Shown here: in pieces, positions 56,691 to 64,000 of the stretch | Position numbering within the stretch: the first letter of the stretch is position 1 | Layout: each line of letters starts with the position of its first letter | Source: Amblyomma americanum | Lineage: Eukaryota > Arthropoda > Arachnida > Ixodida > Ixodidae | Length of the DNA: 64,000 bases | Direction of reading: 5' to 3' | Assembly: GCF_052857255.1 (NCBI RefSeq) | Contig: NC_135497.1 | Span: forward strand, 543,854,207-543,918,206 | Position numbers and translations under genes: made by a program | Notes under the pieces: model-generated | The model's database searches: none | What the model was told of the DNA's origin: nothing | The model's input: the letters and a program-made list of their open reading frames with translations, nothing else

Positions 56691-57496
56691 AAAGATTAAT
56701 TTCCGAAATTAAGGGTTTAGCGATGTTGTGAAATCCAAGAAATATATATAGAGAAATTCGAATCACTCTCTATTTTTCTTTTTATTCGTGTAGAAAAGGA
56801 TGTGAGATCTCATAAATGCAACAAATAAAGATACAAAATTTTAAACCACTGAAGGAAATAAAATGATGCAAATAAATACACAAAAGCTTAGGTAAAACAA
56901 TGTGAAAAACAGCATAAGCACTCTCAGATGTACGACGTCGCTCCCACAGTATACACGCACGCACGAAAAAAAAAACTAGAAACAAAATTGACACGCTGAA
57001 CCACAGATGACCATAACAAACGAAGACTTCGACTTCAGATGATAGCTCCAAGAACTACACCGTAGACCATTTACTGTGACTGACTCAGCGCATTCCTTCG
57101 CTCTACATAAAGACATAAAGCAGCTCCTACCAATGATGGCACGTTCAATACACCCCAGTCAATGTAAACCGTTTCCCAGCTCACACTCACGAATTTAATT
57201 CCACAGTGCAGTCATTTCCAGCAGACCCTCTGTGCATGAGCGATCATGCACAATGTCCGAGGAAAGCGTTTAAATATATTCGTTACCTTGACTGCAGTGT
57301 TTTTATAGCTTTTATGACATTGGGTAAACACAGCAGCAGGTAGAGTATCCATAATTATCCATGTTTGTTTTCGCCTTCGGACGAAACACCTCACCGCTCG
57401 CCTTGCTCACTGCAAACTGAACCAGAGAGCTGCGTTGTCTGCGTCCGCTTTCGCCACCGCTGTTAACCAGGTGGCGCCACTCGCGCGCGCAAACTG
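56691..57496. other. Interior of element X, no coding signal
   Basis: AT-rich; a reverse-strand frame of 89 codons (56782-57051) is hydrophobic and without known motif. Nothing else seen. Confidence 0.4.
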
Positions 57497-57636
57497 CAGC
57501 GCACGGAGCCTATAAGAACGCGCGCCCATGCACTGTATGGTCACTCTTGAAAAATATCGGTCCTCCGATCAAAACGTCGTGTAAAATAAAAATGTTTCCT
57601 TAAATGAAGCGTATACTTCGATGTATATATATATAT

Positions 57637-57985
57637 ATTAAGGAAGCGAACTGTCACCGAAACCAAGGTGCATAGGGGAATGTTTTTTTTAAATTTCTAG
57701 TGCCAATCAATTGGTTTAAAGAAAATTACTTATAAAGCAGCAGAAAAAACAACCATGCCGCCGGTGGGATCTGAACCCACGACCTCCGAATATAGCGTCC
57801 GGTGCTCTTACCAACTGAGCTACGGCGACATCTTTCCAATCTGCTGCTTTCGTGGACATTTATGTTTTTCGTGTAAGCGAACCTTGAGAGTGTTCACCAG
57901 CGCCACCCTCGTCCATAGCGGTAGACGTAGCACGTACTGTAATACCGCAAGTGTGACGTAGAACGTCAGTGTTGGCTTCCTTAAT
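57637..57985 (-). mobile_element. 349-bp inverted-end element carrying a tRNA-like sequence
   Basis: The ends attaaggaagcgaac (57637-57651) and gttggcttccttaat (57971-57985) are 15-bp terminal inverted repeats with one mismatch. Both sides abut TA-rich sequence, as if inserted in a (TA)n tract. The middle holds a tRNA-like block on the reverse strand (57757-57829). It is MITE-like in form but SINE-like in content; elements with this arrangement are, to my knowledge, common in tick genomes. Confidence 0.7.
57757..57829 (-). tRNA. tRNA-like sequence inside a transposon (probable pseudo-tRNA)
   Basis: The reverse strand folds as a cloverleaf: acceptor gtcgccg with cggcggc, D arm gctc-gagc, anticodon stem ccgga-ttcgg, T arm gtggg-cccac with loop ttcagat. 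The 7-base anticodon loop is cgctata, so position 33 is G, not the universal U, and the nominal anticodon would be CUA. The loss of U33 and the location inside an inverted-end element argue for a tRNA-derived transposon part and against a working suppressor tRNA. Confidence 0.5.
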
Positions 57986-58003
57986 ATGTTTGTCAAACAA
58001 GCC

Positions 58004-59520
<1,517 letters not shown>

Positions 59521-59719
59521 GGGATCCGCATACCAGGCAGAGGCATGTGGCCATACACACCCTTCTGTGTAACCCAGGTTTTTGTGCTTGGTCATGCCGG
59601 AGCGGAATATTAGCACAACCTTCGTAAAGAGCTTCATGACGTCACAAACCTGGCTATGGGCGTCACGCCTGCAGCGCCTCCGAATCAGCATGCGACGTCA
59701 CCGGACATTCCTTTAAATC

Positions 59720-60120
59720 ATTATCATCGTCATCAGGATGTGTGCCCCCACGGCAAGGCAAAGCCCTTTCCCATCTCTCTCCAATTAGCACTTATTTTGC
59801 CAGCTGCGCCCACCCTATGCCTGCAAACTTCTTAATCTCAACCGCCAACCTAACTTTCCGGCGCGACGTGGCAATCTTGTCTTCTCTTGGAATCCACTCC
59901 GTTACACTCAGGGTCCAGCGGTTATCTTGCCTTTCCATTACATGCCCTGCCTAAGCCCATTTCTTCCTCTTGATTTCGACTAGGATGTCGTTAACTCAGG
60001 TTTGTTTCCTGACTCACTCTTTCCTCTTGTTACCTCCTAAAGGTACACCTGTCATTATTCCCCATAGCTCACTGCGGTGCCCTTTTCGTTTGCCTCCACG
60101 TTTCTGCACCATGGGCATAA
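59720..60120 (-). mobile_element. RTE-clade LINE 3' fragment
   Basis: Plus strand: catcgtcatcaggatgtgtg tail, 'ggcaaggcaaagccctttcc', 'cctgcaaacttcttaatctc', 'ggaatccactccgttacact', 'cttgatttcgactaggatgt', and at the end 'cgtttgcctccacgtttctg'. The same blocks occur in the same order as in the 52.45-kb copy. It ends where a SINE fragment begins. Confidence 0.82.
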
Positions 60121-60235
60121 TGTGCACTGAGATTTGAGTGCACGTTGAAAAATCTCGTGGCCTAAATTATTCCGGCGCCTTCAATTGCTCAGTTTCTCGT
60201 AACCTGCGCGCAGCTTGGTGTCGTTAAGCTCCTAC
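60121..60235 (+). mobile_element. SINE fragment
   Basis: Contains gagtgcacgttgaaaaatct, 'taaattattccggcgccttc' and 'gttaagctcctacacc', the middle of a SINE without head or complete tail. Confidence 0.55.
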
Positions 60236-60439
60236 ACCTGCGTGTCCAGCTTGTCATAGAAAGTCAGCTAGCGCACTAAGGATTCGCGTATGCCGCTGTG
60301 TTAGCCGTAAGCTTCCTTGTCAAACAGGTCGAGCAAGCCCTGTCGCGAATGCAGCATTAGAAACATAATAGACACTGATCCGCGCTCTCGCTGTCGTGAA
60401 AAAGGAGTCTAACGCATCAGTCGCAGCGTGCTTAAGAGG
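60236..60439. other. No recognisable feature
   Basis: Short unassigned spacer between SINE and RTE fragments. Confidence 0.3.
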
Positions 60440-61215
60440 GATTGGTGACTAGTCGAGTCAGCTGTCCTATGTTCCTTCAATTGATCCACTCATTTGCCAG
60501 CTGCGCCCACCGTATGCCCGCAAACTTCCTAATCTCATCCGCCCTCCGAACTTTCTGCCGCTCCGTGCTCCGCTTGCCTTCTCTTGGAATCCACTCCGTT
60601 GCTCTTAAAGAACAGTGGTTATCTTGGCTTCGCACAACATGCCCTGTACAAGCCCATTTATTTATCTTGATTTCGGCTAGGATGTCATTAACCCGCGTTT
60701 GTTCCCTCGCCCCGTCTGTCCGCTTCCGGTCTCTTAACGTTACAACTATAATTTTTGTTTCCATAGCTCGCTGTGATATCCGTTTCGTTTGCCTGCACGT
60801 TTCTGCCCCGTAGGTAAGATACAGCTGTTGTATACTTTCTGTAAAAGGATATTGGTAAAATGCCATTCAGGATCCAGGACAACCTGACTTATGCGCTTCA
60901 CCCCATTCTTTTTCTTCAAGTTAATTTCCTAACATGTTACCGATCAGCGGTCACTACCTGCCCTAAGTGGACATTTTGCCTTTGCCACTTTCAGCAAATC
61001 GGTACCAATTGTTAACTACTGTTCCTCTGCAAGACTGTTGAACAATACTTTCGTTTTCTGTGTTAATTTTTAGGCCCATTGTTCTGCTCTACCTACCTAA
61101 CTCTATGATCATGCTTTGCAGTTCATCTCCTGAGTGACATGGCATGGCAATGTCATCAGCGAATCGCCGATTATTTAGACATTCTCAATTAATTTCACCC
61201 TAACTGTTCCCAGTT
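60440..61215 (-). pseudogene. RTE-clade LINE fragment: RT C-terminal half
   Basis: A second, independent RTE copy on the reverse strand: VTLRDRKRTDGAREQTRVND (about 60735-60675), KINKWACTGHVVRSQDNHCS (about 60660-60600) and YGAETCRQTKRISQRAMETK (about 60820-60760). Upstream, at about 61190-61110, is the active-site region reading FADDIAMPCHSGDELQ in one frame, with FADD kept. It lacks the terminal microsatellite tail. 5' truncated near 61215. Confidence 0.8.
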
Positions 61216-61590
61216 CAGGCCTCGGAATACCTCGTGTAAAAAAAATTGGCATTGGCTTAGCTCGACTATGCCATGATGTAAGTAGCGAAAGCTAAGTCTT
61301 GTTAGTCTTGGTTAATCTTGATTGCAAGTCCAGGTTAGTCTGGTTGTCTAGCTATGTTGTTCTCGCATTAAAGACGAAACGACTGTAGTTGCGGCGCACG
61401 CGAACTCTTCTTTCCAATCTTGCGATATATTATCAGGCATGCGACGCAGCTCGTGAAGCGAGCGGAGGTGAGCACAACGACAAGGAACGTGGTGTGACGT
61501 CATACCAAACGGCGGCAGCGGCGAGCCGCGCGGTGCGACTTCGTGGCAGATGGCGTGGCGAGCGCGCGAAGCACAGTAATCGTCTCACAT
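61216..61590. other. No recognisable feature
   Basis: Unassigned; a CpG-rich patch at 61440-61570 codes for nothing I recognise. Confidence 0.35.
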
Positions 61591-61863
61591 ATATCACTTA
61601 TCACCAAGTGCGACAAACAGAAAGGGATAAAGGTTGTCCTTGGAGAAAAAATTATTCAAGTTTATCAGGTCTTTCCTGGAAGAGAACAGCCAACATCAGC
61701 TTCCAAGGAATAGAATCGGGGAGAATCAAACTTATATTAAAATAGATATTACATATTGGATATTAGAATAGAGCTGGACGGGAGAGAAGTCTTAAAATAG
61801 AAGAAATGAGGATACTGGCTCTAATCATCAATTTGACTGGAAAGAACGCCACTACGATAAAGA

Positions 61864-62099
61864 GCCGCCGCGGTGGCTGAGTGGTTACGGTGCTCGGCTG
61901 CCGGCCCGAAAGACGCGGGTTCGATCCCGGCCGCGGCGGTCGAATTTCGATGGAGGCGAAATTCTAGAGGCCCGTGTATTGTGCGATGTCAGTGCACGTT
62001 AAAGAACCCCAGGTGGTCCAAATTTCCGGAGCCCTTCACTACGGCGTCTCTCATAGCCTGAGTCGCTTTGGGACGTTAAACCCTCATAAACCAAACCAA
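61864..62099 (+). mobile_element. Ruka-like SINE with perfect 13-bp target duplication
   Basis: Full-length: gccgccgcggtggctgagtg head, gggttcgatcccggcc B box, 'gatgtcagtgcacgttaaag', 'cccttcactacggcgtctct', ends ccctcataaaccaaacca. Flanked by actacgataaaga at 61851-61863 and 62100-62112; removing it restores the LINE frame (TGKNATTIK joined to KLKDQAEKV). It closely resembles the copy at 22.47 kb. Young insertion. Confidence 0.93.
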
Positions 62100-62579
62100 A
62101 CTACGATAAAGAAACTCAAGGACCAGGCGGAGAAAGTCTGTGGGATAATAAGAACAATAACTAACAGATACAAAGGCAACAGGAAATAAAATGCAAAAAG
62201 AATCATCGAAGCATTCATCATCAGCAGAGTGCTACGCACTTCCGTATATGAAACTAGGAAAAGGAGACAAAAGGAATGTACAATTCATCATAAAAAGGCG
62301 TGCCAAAAGAGCGATGGGACTGCCGATTACAACCCCGGACACAAAGTGTGAAGAAATGAGCATGCTTAATAAGCTGGAAGAATACATGGAAGCAACGAAG
62401 CAAGCGCAGGAGGGAAGACTCCCCAGGACTGTAGCAGGCAGAGCAATATTAAAAATGGCAGGGATAGAAGAAGAGGAACGTGCCTCTGAAAAAACGGCTC
62501 AAATCCCTATGAAGGTAATGGACAAAATTACCGTGTCCAACATTCCGAGAAACATGCACCCGGATAGGGACGTTAACAG

Positions 62580-62981
62580 ATGATACTCAGAGCAAGAGCC
62601 ATAGAGAAAGAAGTCCAGTCCAGAACGCACCATGACACTGCATACACTGATGCTGCGGTGGGAATCTACCCCTTCACAGCGTCGGGGGCCGTAAATGCGG
62701 CTGGGAAATGCAAATGCGATATTATAGCCGAAGGCCTATCAATCACAGAGGCAGAGGAGCTAACGACCGCGTTAGCCTTCACCGCTGCCAAAGCGAAAGT
62801 CCTCATTAGCGACAACAGAAACGCCGTGATGAACTACTCAAAGGGAAGAATCGAAAAGAAAGCGGTCGAAGTAATAGAAGGAGGAATTATAAACAGATAT
62901 GTAAGAATAACATGGATCCCAGCACATACTGGGGATCCTGGCAATGAAGCCGCAGATAGAACTGCTCGTCTAGTATTATAA
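62580..62981 (+). CDS. RNase H domain of the I-clade LINE
   Basis: 134-codon frame with all four acidic residues expected for RNase H: Asp in HDTAYTDAAVGIYPF (about 62633-62677), Glu in SITEAEELTTALAF, Asp in KVLISDNRNAVMNY (about 62806-62845) and the last Asp in IPAHTGDPGNEAADRTARL (about 62918-62975). It removes the RNA strand of the RNA-DNA hybrid in I-clade LINEs. The domain itself looks undamaged but is separated from upstream ORF2 by a frameshift, so it is a fragment of a pseudogene. Confidence 0.85.
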   Translation: MILRARAIEKEVQSRTHHDTAYTDAAVGIYPFTASGAVNAAGKCKCDIIAEGLSITEAEELTTALAFTAAKAKVLISDNRNAVMNYSKGRIEKKAVEVIEGGIINRYVRITWIPAHTGDPGNEAADRTARLVL

Positions 62982-63540
62982 AGACGAGGGCCCTACTGCG
63001 TTGGAGCAGTCAAGGTAGTGGAAGCAGAACACTATACTCCAGCGAAGATGGCCATGCGAAGTGTGGACAGAAGAAGGCTGCCCATTCCAGACAGGAAGGC
63101 GCTAAGCTAATGAGAGCGAAAGATATTAAGAAGACTTCAAGCGGAAAACTGCCCCTCCCCATGATGGAGGGCGTGGATCAAAGCTAAAAAGAAGAAAAGG
63201 CCCGAAGTCAAGAAGAAAAAGGCATATTTTGCGGAGGAGTGGCTGACATGGACCACATCATCAGAAAATGCGAAGAAGCTCCAGGAAAGACCAAATATGA
63301 AGGAAATGAAATTTGGAATACAGCATTAAGAAGCCCAGACTCTAGGATGCAAAACGAACTGACCCAACTGGCAGCTGCAGCAACAATTATATTTAAGTGC
63401 TTGTCTTGTAGTGAATTAGCCTCCTACTCCTCTCCCGGAGACCTGCGTGGCGTGATGGAGAGAGTAGGTAGGAGGGCCGGTTCAAACATTAAAATTTATT
63501 CTGAATCTGAATAAAGGCGGAAGGGAAAGCAGAAAAAGAA

Positions 63541-63841
63541 AACTCAGTGGTTAGCGCGTTCGGCTACTGATCCGGAATTCCCGGGTTCGAACCTGAGCGC
63601 GGCGCAGTGTTTTTATGGAGGCAAGACGCTAAGGCGCCCGTGTTCTGTGCGATGTCAGTGCACGTTAAAAATCCCCAGGTGGTCGTAATTATCCCGGAGC
63701 CCTCTACTACGGTACCTCTTTCTTCCTTTCTTCTTTCACTTCCTCCTTTATCCCTTTCCTTACGGCGCGGCTCAGGTGTCCAACGAGATATGAGACAGAT
63801 ACTGCGCCATTTCCAGCCCAAAAAACCAATTATTATAATAT
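63541..63841 (+). mobile_element. Long-type SINE, nearly complete
   Basis: aactcagtggttagcgcgtt (A-box part; the first few head bases are missing), ccgggttcgaacctgagcgc (B box), 'tttttatggaggcaagacgc', 'gatgtcagtgcacgttaaaa', 'ccctctactacggtacctct', 'cttacggcgcggctcaggtg', 'gagacagatactgcgccatt' and a caattattataata tail. This copy defines the long SINE type to which the fragments at 21.6-22.4 and 59.1 kb belong. Confidence 0.88.
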
Positions 63842-63844
63842 TGC

Positions 63845-64000
63845 ATTTTGAGGAAAGGCGCGGAGCTGCGCAGCGGCGAAACACCGGTAGCTTGGTGCTA
63901 CTATTGGCGCATGCGCAGTTGCGACTTGGGAGCGAGAGAGAGAGAAATATCCGCGGCGAAGTGCGCGATGTGTCGTCATGTGCCTCCTCGGAGCACGGCC
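63845..64000 (-). repeat. Dispersed repeat, inverted relative to the copy at 22.85 kb
   Basis: The reverse strand begins ggccgtgctccgaggaggca and continues 'catgacgacacatcgcgc', 'cgccgcggatatttctctct', 'actgcgcatgcgccaatag' and 'tttcgccgctgcgca', matching 22845-23000. It runs off the right edge. Confidence 0.7.

Larger units (their letters stand above)
55719..57509. mobile_element. Element X: 1.8-kb insertion with short inverted ends
   Basis: It splits the right arm of element G. The left end gggctccgtgcgctg (55719-55733) is matched by cagcgcacggagc (57497-57509), a 13-bp terminal inverted repeat, and ctat flanks both sides (55715-55718 and 57510-57513). The sub-terminal sequences share 'tggcgcca' inverted. 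No transposase recognised; it is GC-rich near the ends and AT-rich inside, and contains a SINE. It looks like a non-autonomous DNA transposon of unassigned superfamily with a 4-bp target duplication. Confidence 0.5.
54785..57622. mobile_element. Fold-back element G (PLE-like ends), interrupted by element X
   Basis: The left arm (54785-55317) and right arm (55332-55718 plus 57510-57622) are reverse complements around a centre near 55325. Shared blocks include 'atacatcgaagta' (54785) with 'tacttcgatgtat' (57613), 'gaccatacagtgcatgggcg' (54865) with 'cgcgcccatgcactgtatgg' (57520), and 'aggcataccgaaaccc' (55365) with its complement at 55285. The outer ends have the 'gcggatcgaaacgtcgag'-like sequence and a tail seen in PLE 3' regions. 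No RT or nuclease survives, so PLE identity is inferred from ends and architecture only. Confidence 0.6.
61600..63514 (+). pseudogene. I-clade LINE 3' half: RT C-terminus, RNase H, zinc finger; split by a SINE
   Basis: The part before the SINE (about 61765-61863) reads IELDGREVLK and TGKNATTIK. After it (62100 on) come KKLKDQAEKVCGIIRTITNR, the 130-codon frame 62191-62583 (FIIKRRAKRAMGLPITTPDT and others), a one-base frameshift at 62580, then RNase H (62580-62981). The C-terminal finger region is IFCGGVADMDHIIRKCEEAP (about 63223-63282), with its first Cys replaced. The element ends near 63514 after tctgaatctgaataaa. It has fewer mutations than the other I-clade copies here, but the RT core is missing. 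Confidence 0.8.

Noticed and set aside
57757..57829. Functional amber-suppressor tRNA gene
   Set aside because: Position 33 is G, not U, and the sequence is inside a transposon with inverted ends, so a tRNA-derived part is more likely.
61873..62061. Frame MAEWLRCSAAGPKDAGSIPA... and the matching one at 22475-22663
   Set aside because: Both read through the head and body of the same SINE family.

Overview
The window looks like repeat-dense DNA from a hard tick (Ixodida) or a close relative. The reasons are Ruka-type tRNA-derived SINEs, abundant Penelope-like elements (PLEs) with a GIY-YIG nuclease, RTE- and I-clade LINEs, a Ty3/gypsy fragment, and spliced genes with GT-AG introns. There is no prokaryotic gene organisation. 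All homology calls are recognition from memory of protein motifs; no search was run. I see no intact ordinary host gene. The only multi-exon gene is a broken THAP/HTH transposase-like gene at about 11.75-14.26 kb.

Layout. 1-1.0 kb: reverse-strand LINE RT remnant. 1.6-5.1 kb: RTE-clade LINE split by a PLE (PLE-A). 5.25-6.09 kb: 3' end of a second PLE (PLE-B, reverse strand). 6.09-10.84 kb: the best-preserved LINE (CR1/L2-like), with 300-bp 5' monomers, an ORF1 that opens with a 2A-like peptide, and an endonuclease/RT ORF2 broken by one frameshift. 11.75-14.26 kb: THAP gene, cut off by a gypsy fragment (14.27-16.1 kb) whose pol piece lies before its gag piece. 16.2-18.5 kb: I-clade LINE with an inverted 5' part. 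19.2-20.2 kb: tandem array of about 258 bp units. 20.4-21.4 kb: fold-back PLE-C. 21.6-22.7 kb: SINE cluster. 23.25-23.74 kb: probable solo LTR. 26.7-30.9 kb: I-clade then RTE LINEs, reverse strand. 31-38.6 kb: mostly unassignable. 38.65-49.9 kb: four fold-back PLEs (a 159-bp miniature, PLE-D, PLE-E, PLE-F). 52.4-61.2 kb: RTE fragments and a LINE carrying a stack of nested insertions between two (AT)n tracts. 61.6-63.5 kb: I-clade LINE with RNase H, interrupted by a SINE.

The strongest pattern is that nearly every PLE insertion here is a fold-back: a 5'-truncated main copy joined head to head with an inverted, further truncated copy. The unit as a whole is bordered by short direct repeats: 13 bp for PLE-C, 12 bp for PLE-D, 9 bp for the miniature and 5 bp for PLE-A, with decayed candidates for PLE-E and PLE-F. 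Each palindrome therefore appears to have been inserted as one unit and is not an assembly fold. PLE-D is the youngest: its arms of about 1.94 kb are nearly identical, both YVDD boxes are intact, and its transcripts could form long double-stranded RNA.

A second notable element is the LINE at 6.1-10.8 kb. ORF1 has no AUG, begins with a hydrophobic segment ending in GDIELNPGP (a 2A-like skipping motif), and is separated from ORF2 by a single in-frame UAG in a context resembling known readthrough signals.
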